The translations under genes were made by a program, and so were the position numbers. Below are positions 34,501 through 47,400 of a DNA stretch of 64,000 nt, one piece after another. Where the stretch lies: the NCBI GenBank assembly GCA_029449245.1, contig JANATF010000003.1, forward strand, positions 558,001-622,000, in the 5' to 3' direction. Within the stretch, counting starts at the first letter, position 1. The number at the start of each line of letters is the position of its first letter. The notes under the pieces were generated by a model. The model saw nothing but the letters and a program-made list of their open reading frames with translations. It was not told the origin of the DNA and made no database searches. The DNA is from Mortierella alpina. Lineage: Eukaryota > Mortierellomycota > Mortierellomycetes > Mortierellales > Mortierellaceae.

Positions 34501-36840
34501 CCATCCATGGCTGTGAGGTTCAACGGCTGACTGTTACGAAACTCATGAAACTGGATGAGGACCTCGGCGCTGCAGTCGATGTGCCACGGTATTTCCTCTG
34601 TCGGAGAGTGGCACGTGTGTTTAATTATATTCAGAATGGCCCCCTGCACGATGAAAGAGCCAGAACAGGAGAATTATCATTAGTCAAGCAGAGCAACAAC
34701 AAAGGTATGTTCGACTGCAGACCTAAGGTCTTACTTGACCGAACGCAAAGATAGGCGCTCCAATGGCTTGAGGGGTCTGAAGGCGGTACTTGGGTTGGAT
34801 TTCGTAGGTATCAACAATGGAAATATCTCTCACTCTCACCACACTCCGAGTCTTGGGTTGAGAACCACACTCGGTAGTAGGGGCGGCAGAGTTGAGAGTC
34901 ATGAGGTAGTCCTGAACAAAATCCATCTCAAAGTCATTGGTCTCATTCAAGTCCTTATTCAGAGAACCGAGACGGATACCAGACTGAACATCGTGGATAC
35001 GAATCACCCCCTTGACTGCAATGGCCACCAAGGATCCATCCCGAGAGATACTGGCCCTCACGGGTCTGGTATCCTCAGGCACAAAGATCTTTGATACGAT
35101 CCTGCTTGTCTCAAAGTCCCAGATCGTTACGAACCCTTTGCTGCCAGTGTAGGCAAAGAGCCTTCTGCGGATACTATAAAAGAGCGTTTCCGCCATCATA
35201 GCCTTTGGCGTGAATTCAATATTTGTCGGGATCGAGAAAAGTCGACGCCAATAACCGCTTGCTTTGTGGACGTCAAAAGTCACACCATCGAACTTGAAAA
35301 ATCTCTCATTTTTCGTCTCAATGTCTTCTGGACCGATGGTCGAGTCAATGGTGCGGAAGGCGATATATCCAAACGCGCCTTTAAAGCGCGTCCAGGATAT
35401 TAATGGCTTATAAAGTGTCCAGGGACGGCCCGGGCTATGTTCTGCAGGGGTTACTTCGAAGCAACTGAAGATCGAAAAAGGCAGGAGTTCCTTGCCCGAC
35501 TCGTCCAGCGAACATACAGCCGCTTGTAACCCTGTACTGGAAATTGCAACTTCATATGTAAGGTCTGCAAACTCGTGCCCATCCTCCAGTTGGAAAGATT
35601 GCTGAGCATAGGGTGTTGTCCTGGAGTCATCGTCTTGCTTCTGAATGTTCCATATATCGAGGTATGCCGTCTTATTGATGCGGTAGAGGGTAGCGACATA
35701 GGTGCCCATATCAGAAACGGCATAGGCACATATTTTGACAGGGTGTGCGCTGGAATCTCCGACCTTGATGAATTGGTCTGGCTTGTCTTCTCCGTAAAGC
35801 GTATGCATCGTTTCTAAAGGCAGTTTACCAAGGCGTGTTAAGCAATTGTCACCCAGGTTACTCTCAAAGAAAGACAATTATTAGATGCCTACCCGCAGTA
35901 TCAGCAGAAGGTTGGATAGATTTTGTCGTCAGTTCAATGTAATGCAGTTCCATGGACTGGGGGGTGACAGGCGCGGCAGTAGTTTTGATGGTGATAACAG
36001 GATTGAGGTACTTCGACCTGTCCGAGATATTTGACTGCCGATGGAGGCGCAAAAGTGCACGGCCTGTCCTAGCTGATGCAGTAGCATGAAGGAAGGTTCG
36101 TCCTTGTTAGATTAAGCGAGTGTAGTTGCATTACATTAGCAGAAGATATTCTGTCAGAACTTACGTAGGTGCTTCATCTCTTCTTTGCTGACTACAGTCA
36201 TTGCCCCTGTGTCCTGATATATATGCAAGAAAAAAAACGCTTGGTGAATTACAGCTCAAGCAGTTACGAGCCGTGCATGTGTATCAATGTCTTATCGGCC
36301 GGCATCTTACCTCCATGTCGCGCTGCTCCCTGTCGCGCTGCTCCATATCGCGTAGCTTTACATCAAAAGTGATGGACTCCAGCAAGTCGATATTCAGTTT
36401 ATCTAGTGATACGCAGTATACGACCGAGTACCACCCTACAGCGACCTTGCTGAGCGATCGCTGACATTCCCAGTGTTCTGTACTCTTTACAAGAGCACTT
36501 GTAGGTCTAGATAACGAGTTAACCCTGTTTTTGGAGATTGTGTCAATAATGAACGCGAATAGTCAGACGGCGGCATTTACAATACTAACCCACCTACCGC
36601 GTGCAGGAGCCTGCGATCCTAATTTCATCTTGTTCGGCATCGAAGTACCATCGGTGAGGTACTGAGTAACGAGAATGCATTGTTAATGATAATCTTACTC
36701 AACAGTGTACAAATCTAACACAGTCAGCCTCCACAATGATACTTTTCCAAGGACATCTCAAGAACAGTACCTTCTTTTTCATGGTTAATGTTATGACTGG
36801 TGAGTAGAAGGGGATCTGATGTAGTCGTGTTTTCGTCCAT
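31515..36840 (-). CDS. WTC-B: WD40-like propeller fused to TRP-like cation channel
   Basis: Twelve exons from 36840 down: 36771-36840, 36598-36661, 36311-36506, 36165-36213, 35893-36072, 34735-35813, 33154-34643, 32840-33049, 32610-32754, 32270-32500, 32066-32180 and 31515-31969, giving about 1427 residues. An in-frame ATG at 36849 could add three residues. Domain order is as in WTC-A: N-terminal beta-rich domain (WECQRSLSKVAVGWYSVVY), WD40-like propeller starting at MHTLYGEDKPDQFIK, linker ending VFDNPAIAALVSYKW, then six membrane segments with pore ALSTTYFFMGGRYND and S6 LNVLIALINVAF. The tail is shorter (~150 residues) and lacks the long acidic block of A and C. Exon 1 is short because the region holding the donor used in A is missing; a donor inside the exon (GAAG/GTACTG) keeps the frame. 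Confidence 0.82.
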
Positions 36841-36922
36841 TGAGGTCATATCGGCTGGTGTTGACTATGTGAACTTGATCAAGGTGGGTGTGTTTAGGAG
36901 CAAGAAACAACTCCGGAGAACC

Positions 36923-36937
36923 CCGCCTTTATGGGAA
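36923..36937 (-). promoter_or_regulatory. Conserved core promoter element upstream of WTC-B
   Basis: CCCATAAAGGCGGGG on the minus strand is the counterpart of the WTC-A element at 29880-29895, at the same distance from the start codon. Confidence 0.5.
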
Positions 36938-37759
36938 AAAATCGAATGTCTGATAAAAGCCTAGGCATTTGGGTCGTTTTTTGTTGCAAGGACAGGATTG
37001 ATCTGCATTGAAGAGCTCCCAGAGGAAGGGGGTCGTGTAAGGTAAGTAAGTAGTGCACAGCGCTCGAACTGGGAGCGGAACAGGAGGGCGCGGTGTGCTT
37101 TGGAAAGATCAGATCTTTTGCGTTCGTTCATGCATGCATAACATGCACGAACGCTCAAACTCAGAAACAAGCACAAGTTCGGAACAGTACACACAGCGTG
37201 TCTTCAAAGATGATCGGTTCTATCAAAAGCTGGCAGAGTTCACAGCAGACGACCTTCCATTCTCCTTTGAGTTGTTACTCTTGTGATTTTCAGGACTCAG
37301 TCAGCTTCCACTCGCGTCCTATAAATTCTCGGTAGCAAGGATTACATTTTCGAGTTAGACGAATCCCTATCAATTGAGGGTCCGTGCACACCTGCGGCTG
37401 CCTGCGGCTGCCTTCGGCAAAGTTCTCCATGCCGGTAACTAGAGGGCGAAGGCGAAGGCGAAGGCTGGCCCTGTACATTGCTGCATGTTTCTTGGAGTCT
37501 TGGGATGACGCAGTATCGCTTTATCGTAGCTGATGCACTAGTTGGTCATCTCTATATGCAGCTGAGTTGATAGAGTAGCGCGTTCCTTACGCTCAAGTCT
37601 CAGTGTCTCGTTGTTCACCGCAGCAGTAGATGATTGGAGGAGCTCTATGTACTCTGAGGGTCTGTGCTAGCAATTTCTATCCATAGGTCCAATGCCCAAA
37701 TCCGAAAGAGACGTGCCTTTTGCCTCACCCTGGGAGAGTGACCTTGGTGTGGTTCCGCG
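36938..37759. other. Intergenic between WTC-B and WTC-C
   Basis: The first ~300 bp are the WTC-B upstream region, partly similar to that of WTC-A. A (GAAGGC)n-like run lies at 37443-37465. No gene seen. Confidence 0.45.
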
Positions 37760-37942
37760 TCAAGGTTCACACCTGCAAGACATTGCTTACATACATGCTA
37801 TAAGAGCAAATCTATGAGCCTCATCGGTGCATGATTCATGTATCGAGCTGTTCGGTCCTATCCTTCACGGGATGCATCCCTTGTCCCATTCTTGTATAGT
37901 CTGACGTGTTTTATTGTGGGTGAGTTGAACTGGAAATGGGTT
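37760..37942. other. Conserved 3' flank of WTC-C
   Basis: Similar to the 3' flanks of WTC-B (31310-31514) and, over the last part, WTC-A (23885-23960). Shared blocks include TCCTATCCT, CACG, CCCATTCTTGT and GTGTTTTATT. This may be 3' UTR carried along in the duplication. Confidence 0.55.
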
Positions 37943-40900
37943 CTATGCTCGGTTCTGCGCTAGCAGGAGCTCCCTCAGCTCTTGAAGTTGCCTTTGTGAT
38001 TGCTCGTGCATCTTTTGTTGCGCCTTCAGTTGCCGCGAAACCTGTTTTTGAAGCTTCACCACCTGCACCTTCAAATCCTTGACAACCGAGGCATCCTCGC
38101 CCTCGTCCTTGTCCTTGTTCTGATCTTCGGCTTCCTCCTTCTCCTCTTCGTCTCCATCAACATCGACGACCTCCTCGTCTTCCCAGCCATCGTCGTCGTT
38201 CTCATCTTCATTATTGTCCCCATCTTGGTCCTGCTTTTCTTTCTCGTTGTTTTCTTCTACTTCGCCATTAACAGAAGTCGAAGAAGCATTGTCCTCGTCT
38301 TGTTGAGAGTCCCCAAGCTTACGTGTCCTGGCCGCCCCCTGAGTATCCTCCTCTTCGTCATAATCATCCCGTCCCCAGTCTTCCAGGAGATCACGGTCCT
38401 TATTCTTGGAGGCGTTTAAATCATACTTCTCACGATAGGCCCTCACTTCCTGCAATGTGGCAGCGTAGTAGATCTCCTTTGGGAACCAATTGTGTGACTG
38501 ACGGAATCCAGGGATGTGGTAAGACATGTTCTCTGCAGATTCAATATAACGAAGGCGAGACTCGATCCAGACCAGGCGCCAGCTGTCATCTCCCTTGGTG
38601 AAGGCGACGTTGATCAATGCTGCAAAGGATAAAAGGGGAGCGAGTTTAGAATTTTAATAAAGGTAGCAGAATGGACAATGGCCAGTGAAGTGGGTAGGTT
38701 GCACTTACCAATAAGCACGTTCAACATGACGATAACCGTGAAGAAAAAGTAGACGACCATCATCAAATGGAACCCCCAGTCATTCGAATCGAACTCATCA
38801 CTGACAGGATCGTATCTTCCACCCTAAGGAACACACAGATTCAGATTTCAGATTTCAGTATCCTTGCCTTCAATGGGACGGATTATCCGTAGCGTGCCCT
38901 GCTTTTCACATGCTCAAGCTTACCATGAAAAAGTACGTAGCAGACAGGGCGCCAATAAAGTGAGGCGTGAGTTTGGTCGATGGTTCCTCGCATTCTCCCA
39001 ACACAGGACATGCTCGCAAAAGGTGAAGCGTTGCGACCGTGAAGGCGAAAAGACCACCAGCAAAGATAATGAAGAAGACACGGATCTCGATGACGGTCTC
39101 TTGGATGATGGTGACGTATTTGCAGACACTCTTGTTGATCCGAAGCTCAAACAACTAAGTCATTTGAAGGGGGGAAAGAAAAGGTTGAATATGCATATCT
39201 TCCCTCCGTGCAGGCAAGGTCGTGGGGGCAAAAAAAACCCCCCGCAATAGATCACTACTTACAGCGTGTATAAACACCGCAAGGACCGAAAAGCTGAGAA
39301 TTCGTGTGTTGCCTGTAACGTCTCCTTTGAGAAGGATCACCAGTTGATCAATGCTTGCAGCTACCGGTACCGTGTATGCAATCATGTCCAGAAAGTTGTA
39401 TATCGATCTGTCAAGTAGCATGCAAAAAATAAAACCAGTGCTCCGTGTTAACCTGTTTGTTCGAAAGCCCTCACACACGGTTGGAAACAACATTCGTAGG
39501 TCTTTTTGCCACTTACGCGTATCGACTCCAATTTTTCGTGGCCTGAAGGAGCTCTAGCCAGAGAAATGTGAATCCAAAGACGATAATGGCAATAAAGACA
39601 CCGGCCACGTGGATCTTGTCTGGGCCTTTGTAATAAACCTGCAACAGAGCGGCGACGGTAACCAGAAAATAGAAGACACACTGGAAGACAAAGCGGATCA
39701 GCCAATACATGAAACCAATGGTGTTCCTATTGAAAAATAAAGATGCAACACATTCCGAGAGTTAATACTCTAATACTGCACCATAGCTCGGCCTTTCGAC
39801 CTTCAGCGAAGCTTACCACTTGTATGCGACCAAAGCAGCAATGGCGGGATTGTCAAAGAACTCCAAGGTAAAGTTATGGCACTCAACATAAGTGTGGGAT
39901 CTGAACTGGAGTTTGAGGAGGAACATGTGGTACAACGTTTTCCACCAAGTCGTGCCGTTCGGTCTAGCTGTCCTGGCAAGCGCATCATTCTTTGAGTTGC
40001 TACTGGTATTGTCCTTGTAGTTCCAGAGGGCGTCGAAAGCTGCGACAAAGACTGGTAGCGTAAACTTGTCGTTGGTGGGATCCGGCACCGCCTCCGACTC
40101 GTGTAGCTGCAGAATGGGATTCTTGGAATCAGCCAGCCTCTTTTTATCCGTGTTCCAGAATTGCATGCGAACTTTTGGTGGGTGAGCGATGATATGGTTG
40201 TCCATGATAAATGGGCGCTGTTTTGCAGGAATGTAAGAAATGCCGCTCATGCACTCTTGAGCCTCCTCGGGGAAGAACTCCATCAGCTCGTGCATGGATG
40301 CAAAGATCGGACTCATGAACGCAAGGTTCTTAGTTCGGCTGGCATGGCTAACGCAGTAGTTGAGGATGACCCTCACCAGTCCAATGACTCTAGGCTGCGT
40401 CTCAGCAGTGCTAAGAAGAATAGCTAGAGGATCCGTGCTCTTTGTGGAGTTCGTGTCGGGAATCCAGGTTATGCGCTTGGTAGGCAGGAGGAGGGACACA
40501 ATGGCTTCGAGAGACGTCTTGTTGGCTGGAGTCCACGTTCGAGATATTGTCACAAGGGTTGATTCGGGGTGCTTGAAGGACGGACGAATGTGGTTCTTGA
40601 GATATTGTATAATGCCTTCTTTCGTACTTGAGTCGCATCCAGGGTACAAAGTAACCAGAATCGGCACACCCTGGACGAGGCGATCCTCCTCTGGAAGTTT
40701 GATGGTGTCGGCGGCGGATATCGGAAATGTCACGACATCATTTGGCAGGTCTGGGTTTTCAGGTACAAGCTTGACGCCATCACGGAACCAGCCGTTGGCG
40801 GAGAGTGTCACTTGAACCCTTTGCCCGTGGCTGCACGTCTTTACACCCTCAATGCTTCGACGAGCATAGTCACCAGCATGCTCTGGGTCGTCCTCCTGCA

Positions 40901-43638
40901 GTTTCCAGACGTATGCCAGTTCGCAAACGCTTGTATCCGTGACCACGAGATGCCAGACATGAAGGTAGGAGCTGGTAAGGACGAACAGCTGAGATGACGA
41001 TGGCACGTAAAATACTTCGTGATAAAATCTCGCTACTCCAAGGCAGATCACCCCCTGCTGGATAACGGTGCCCTCAGAGTCCTCTACTGTGATGGTCAAT
41101 GTTGTGTACGAAGACCCGGGCGCATAGACATCAAGTGCTTTTGCCTGGAAGACCTCACCATCTGATGATGTCAATTCGAAATACGATCCGTCGAAGATTA
41201 ATTGAGAGGTGATATCGTTCCCAATATCGCAGTCGATGTCGCATCCGCTATCCTCCACTGGCGAAAGAAGATCCCCAAATTCATGAATGTTGACGATTGA
41301 TCCCTGTTTCAAGAAAGAGGGCAGGGGACCAGGTTAACTCGGGTGCATTTTTTTGATTGATATCGATGCACATATAATCTTCCACTTACCTGTTCAAACG
41401 AGAAAATGGGTTCGCCATTGACCTGAGGTGTTTGCAGGACCAGCTCATCATAAGACTCGAAAGTGCGGACGATGGACATGTCGCTCACTCTGATGATACT
41501 TCGCGCATAGGATTCCCCCGAGTATTCGGAATCCGATGTTTCATAGCTGTTGGTCAATAGATAGTCTTGTCCGAAGTCCATCTCAAACCTATTGCTATCA
41601 GCCAGCGCCTCCCTATATACACCAATCTTGATCGTCGTGGCCACATCATGTACATGGATCTGTCCCTTGACAGCAACGGCAACCATGGCTCCATCTCTAG
41701 ACAGACTGGCCCACACTGTCTTGCTATCCTCAGGAACAGAAATGTTCGAGATGATCTTGCCTGCCTCATAATCCCAAATTGAAACAAGGCCCTTGATACC
41801 GGTGTAGACCAGGAGCCGACCACGAATACTGTGGAAAAGAGAGTCCGCCATAAGAGCTTTTGCCATCCAGTCAATTTTGACCGAAAGCACAAAAATTCGG
41901 TCCCATCTGCCATGCGTGCTGTAGATCTCCAACGAGACCCCATCGAACTTGAAGAAGCGTTCGTCCTGTTCTCGGGAGGTTTCTGGATTGATCGAACGGA
42001 ATGTGATCTCGCCATAAGTATTAACAAGGTTCTTGGAGATATCCATGAATCGCTTGAGTGGCCAGGCCTTTGTCAAATCATGATCTGCAGGTGCGGTTGG
42101 GTTGCACCTGAATACTGCCAGTGGAAGATTCTTGCCATTTCCCGCATCTGCGCTCGAACACACAGCCACTTGGGACCCGGAGCTAGAAATTGCTGCACTG
42201 AAATATATTTCACCGGGCACGTTGGGGTCCATGGCTTCCTCCGCCACTTTGAACGAATGGCTGGCAATGGGCAAAGTCATCGGCTGAGGTTTTCCTCTCA
42301 GTTTTTTCTTGCTTGGTCGCCGAAGATCCCAGATGTCGATATGACCCATCCCACGAGTGAGATAGAATGTAATAGCATAGTTTCCTAGCTCTGAGAAGGC
42401 GTAGGCACTAACGGTAACGGGCTCGGAACTGGATGCCCCGACGCGGATGAAGCGGTCGGGCTTGTCGTTTCCGTATACCACAACGTCTATAAGAAATATG
42501 GCGGTGTTATTAATGTAGTCTTATCAAAATTGGGGCAGAACTAGTGAAGCGAAAACCTGTTACCTGCCTTTGTCACCAGATGAGGATCGAAAGTTGGTTG
42601 ACCCAAACTCAAGGTAATGCAGTTGAAACGATGGGGTCGCATCCGTTCCGTCTGTTGTTGTAATGGTGATTTTTGGATAAACGGCCTCCGCACCCAATTC
42701 AATTTTTATCTGTCGATGGAGTCGAAGGCGCGTGAAGTCTTTCGTGGCTAGAGATGAAAATAAAAAATAGTCTTGTCTTAGAGACAGGGTTGAGGCACGA
42801 TTTCAGTCGTCAGTGCGACTCCTCGTCACCTACGTATATCCTTAAGGTCTTCCTTGCTGAGAGTAGTCCTGGTGAGATTGTCCTAATGTACCCAGAGTCA
42901 GGTAAAAGGTACGAATGTTGAGTTCGAGCACTCAAAAAGTGTTAAAACTTTCAAAACGGCATCGAGAGCAGTTAGCGCGAGGTGTTTACCACGAAATAAG
43001 TCTGTCCTTCCAAGTCCCCCGGACGTGCATCGAACTCAATCGACTCCAGCGTGTCAAAGTTCAGATCCTTCCACGACACACAAAATACGAGCCAGTACGA
43101 TCCCAATGCTACGTCTTCCAACGGAAGCAATGCTTGCCAGGGCTCCTCGCCATCCATTGCTATAGTCTCTGGTCTCAGTGGTCTAGTATGGGAACAATGT
43201 AAATTCTTGGACATCAGTCAGGCAGAACAATGACCAAGTGTAGGGACAGTTTTCTGGCTAGAGCACGATGGAACAAGACATACACTGAGGAACCAGGGAC
43301 ATCATATTCGTCGCCAATCTTATTCTTAAAATACCAACGGCGGGCAGCTGGAGAAAGTAGATGATGTTCACAGTTAGCATGACTTGACGGGGCAGTTCGT
43401 ATTGCAGACAGTGCTCATGTCGTCCATCTACCATCTACCGGCTTGCTATACCTTCTTTAGACTCGGTCTCTTTCATCAAGGCCCGCCAGAGCAGGATTTC
43501 CTCAGTGACAGGCTCCTCAGGTGCATCATTTGACACTGGGGTGGTGTCTGCGATGGCGATTACAGTTTCTTCGGGAGCTTGAGGTGCGATCGTGTCTGAG
43601 CTGCTTGAGCTGGTTTTGTCGCTGCCACTCTCCGCCAT
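37943..43638 (-). CDS. WTC-C: WD40-like propeller fused to TRP-like cation channel
   Basis: Twelve exons from 43638 down: 43452-43638, 43284-43347, 42990-43182, 42834-42882, 42568-42747, 41390-42486, 39817-41303, 39517-39726, 39263-39407, 38924-39154, 38709-38823 and 37943-38619, giving about 1544 residues. The N-terminus is a Ser/Glu/Asp-rich disordered stretch, then the beta-rich domain (GSYWLVFCVSWKDLNFDTLES). The propeller starts at VVYGNDKPDRF. Six membrane segments follow about residue 1085, with S4-S5-like INKSVCKYVTIIQETVIEI, pore ALSATYFFMGGRYD and S6 LNVLIALINVAF. The tail has a strong Glu/Asp block and ends in a coiled coil. It is the most diverged of the three. Exon 5 needs either a GC donor at 42567 (AAAG/GCAGGT) or a GT donor nine bases earlier (TCTG/GTGACA) to stay in frame. 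Confidence 0.8.
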
Positions 43639-44443
43639 GTTCGAATTTTGTGTGTATGTACAGTGATCTCAGGATCGCCAAAGGGCACTTTTAATAAGCC
43701 GTTGTTGCTGGCGATCGTTGCGGGCAGACGGGTGACGAGTGGAGTGCAGATTAGGAGGAAGAGGAAGAGGGAAGGAGGGAAGGAAACGAAGAGGCAATAA
43801 AGGCGAAGCAAGAGAAGGAAAGAGATAGGTAGACTGACATAAGGTTGCAGGGGTGCATTAATCCATCAGAGCTAGAGCACCCTCATATCTCCCCCAGCCT
43901 TCACTGCCACATGTCCACGACCACAGCGATGTCGACTGCACAGTGTGCACACTGCACAGAGGCTTGCATGAGAAACAATCGCTCTCGCTCTCTCTCTCCT
44001 GGCTCTCAATCCTCGTCGGCATACAAAAAAAGACGGTCAATGTGGTGTTGACCCCATCTCTCTCTGATCTAGCATCTCAGAGCGGCAGAGCAACGCTCCG
44101 AGGGAAAAAATCCGTTGTGTGCCTAGACTCGTGGACCATGGCCTGAAAGAAGGTTCGAATGCCGACAGGGACCGCGTTCTTTTTGCCCTCCCCTTCCCAT
44201 CTCCCTTTTCCTTGCGCCTTATGCCTCTTGCCCACAGTGCGCTAGTCCCGATTGTGGGTTGCAACGCAAACCCAATTCTGCAAGCGCACTTTCCTGGCTA
44301 AGCCCACCCCAGCCCTAAAAGAAAGAAAAAAACTTGCCCTAGCCCATGGCGCACGCTCCAGTCCACAAATCCAGAAAAAATACAATGCAATGTCATTGAG
44401 CTCAGATGCAGGTTTTTTTATCTGAACGCAAAGCCAGTGCCTT
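43639..44443. other. Intergenic between WTC-C and TPX2 gene
   Basis: Holds the WTC-C promoter (a minus-strand TTATTAAAAG near 43690) and the TPX2 3' UTR. CT-rich tracts lie around 43980-44010. No gene seen. Confidence 0.45.
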
Positions 44444-47400
44444 CTAAAGGTCATTCGCCTCCAACCACGATTTGCGTCCCATTCTACGATAAAAATTGGG
44501 CGGTGCACGCGCTGGATCATCTTCCGGGAACCGCTGGCGTTTGCTGTAGCCATGCTCTTCCTCATCATATCCGTTCATCACTTCCTCCTGATCTTCTAAT
44601 GCTGCTGGAATCGCGTTTCCACGTCGGGCATATTGTTGCTGTCGTTGCTGCTGTTGCTGTTGCTGCTGCTGCAATTCAAGTTCATGCCGATGGTACGCAT
44701 CCGTCTCCCTCTGCCTCTCAATCTCCTGTCTCACCAGATCCTGCCGCTGGTGTTGCTCACCACTATTGTCTTTCAAGTGATTACCCGACACCCGTCGACG
44801 CTCAAAGTCTTGATCTTGAGCACGTTCGTGCTCCCTCTGAAGCTCTCGTTCGAGTTGCTCCAGATCCTCACGGGTATATTGACCGTGTGTAGAAGCCGGC
44901 ACGGCGTGTTGGTGGTGATGGTGGTGATAGTGATCTTCATGGCTACTCGATATTTCCCTCTCCAATGTCATATATCGCTTTCGCTTCTCGCCAATGTTGG
45001 GCGAATGCGGAATCGTCAACGGGCGAGTGGATTTGTGGATTTCAATACGAGGGTAGTCTCGAATCGGCGTCGGGTGCGGGACCAAGCGCTTTCGCAGCTC
45101 ACGGAGTTCATGCAGCTCACGCATCTAGAACAAGTTTAAAAGGAGGAGCAACAACAACGAAATAGATATGCGTAAGTAACAGTTGATGGCTAGCACAGCA
45201 AAGCCGCACCCATTATAAGCGGCCCTTTTTCTTTTCTCACCTCATCCTCGCGCGCCTTCTCAGCCAGCATGTCCTGCAACAACTGTTCTTTTCGCCTCCT
45301 CTCCTGCTCGTAGACCTCTCTTTCCTCTGCTCGCCGGTCCGTTTGCAAAACAACTGGTTCGGTGTGTGTCAGGGGCTTGGTCGACTTCTTTGGCACAAAC
45401 ATGTCCGGGTATTCAGGAAGAGGGAGAGCTTTGAACTGTTGCTCCTTCTCAATCTGCCTCCATTTCCCCAGTTTGTTCCTAAACTGTTCTTGATATCGTT
45501 CGCCTCTGGCGTCCGTGACAAAGGAGAAGGGCTCGGGAACCGTAAGGGCAGGCTTTGCTGAATGTGCGCGACCTCGCACTGAGTGATGGCTGAGTGCAAG
45601 GTCATGTCGCAGTGAACGATTCTGTCTCTCCTCGCTTAGTCTCCTCGCTGATTCAGCAGACGAAACCAAGCTCCGTTGCGTGATGTCTGGTTGCATCCTA
45701 CCACTGTCCAGCTGCTGTGAGTGATGTACAATAGGTTTGCTGGGCATAACGGCCGATCGTAGAGCAGCCGGCTTCCTTTTGGTGAAGACCGGGGACTTTG
45801 GTACTGTCAGTGGTTGCTTGGTGATCTTGGGAACTCCAGAGATACCGCCCAGCTCAAAGATCTAGAATACGAGAGAGAGAGCCAGGAGCGTTAGGTGGGT
45901 AATGACGAGTGCATCTCAGGCTAGTGCTGGAATTTAGCTGAACACTTACACGTCTATCAAGCGTATGGGCTTTGTATCCGTGATGGTGAGTCGCCTCATG
46001 ATCCAGGTGCTCCTGATGGTGGTCCATACTGTAATTAGAAGGTTGATACTGTTAATGAGATGTAAGATCGCGCGATGTCCTCCTCAAGTAATAACACGAA
46101 GTGCTCGTTACTTTGATTTGTGCCGGGTGCGTGTAAGAAGGACGGGCGATTTTGGTTGAGTGAGTGGACGTTTAGCCTGCGGGGGATGACATTGAATAAA
46201 GCTGTTAGTATGATGAGCAGTGCTTGGGCAATGGCGATGGTTGTCTGGTTAATATCAAAGTTGCAGAGTAAATACCTCACTGTGTATAATAGTACTCTTG
46301 GCAAGCAACCGCTTTCTTTGATCCAGAGGTATAAACGGCGACTTTGACATCTCCTGATACTCATTCGCTGTTCGACTTTGTACTGGTGGGGTGGATGGTC
46401 TATGCGCGATCTCATCTCTATGATGTTGCTTATGCTGCATCACTGTAGTCGACCGCGGTGTACTCCATGCCCTGCCACCTGATTTATGTACCAAATGAGG
46501 AGTGTGTCGTTTTTGCAATCTATCCAGCCTCTCCGAAAAGTTGAAGGGAATGGGCTCAGTCAGAGGTCTGGAAGAGTGCTTCGCTGAAGCGGGCGTCCTA
46601 TAGTCCTTCCTGACAGAAGCTGATCGGAAATCAAGTTGCCGCGGCTTGGTGGTCGAGGAGGTCAGTCCTTTGGCAACCCTGGTGACCTTTTGCGATCCAA
46701 TGACGGAGATGGCACCGTTTAGCTTTGCCTCGGTCTCTGGGGAGAAAAAGTCTTGCATTTTTGTGTAGACGCCTCTGAGCTCATTCGTGAGCGTCGTCGT
46801 CGTCTCCGCAACCTCAAGCAGCGAGCTCTCTGCCTCTATTACAGAGTGGTTTGGCTCTGGTGTTCTGGGTTCCAGAACTCGCTCTATATACCTGGGTGAC
46901 TTTGGTGAAGGGCGACCTTGAGGTGCGGTCCGATCCGAATATGCCGGTATGTTTTCTTTCTCGCTGTAAGTATCATGGGCGTGCTGACTTGACCTGCGAT
47001 GAATGGATGGCGAACGGCGATAGCTTTTCTGGCTCGAAGTCCGCCGATTTGTCGTAATGGTGTCCTCGTACTGTTGCTGCTCCTGTTCATCGTCAACAAT
47101 GGATGTTTGGCGGGTGTATTTCTGATCCAGCCTCTCGGTGTTCTCGGCAGCATACTGGTTTTGATCATTGTCGGAAGCGATGGCCGTCTGCTGCAGCCAT
47201 TCTAGTGTCGCTAGATTCTCGGGAGTGATATCAACCTGCTCGTCAAAGTCTCTGCCCCTCCCACTCGGCGTGCCGACGAACGAACTTGCTGCCGGTGTGC
47301 TCATGAGCCGGGCTGTCCTGCTAGGCGATACGTCGTATTCAGTTTCCGTGGTCCTTAGTCGAGGTGGCAGAGCCGATTTCATGGATGGCGATCGGGCTAT

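Noticed and set aside
44437-45165. Plus-strand ORFs opposite the last TPX2 exon
   Set aside because: Leu-rich polymers produced by antisense reading of the polyQ and His-rich runs; no independent support.
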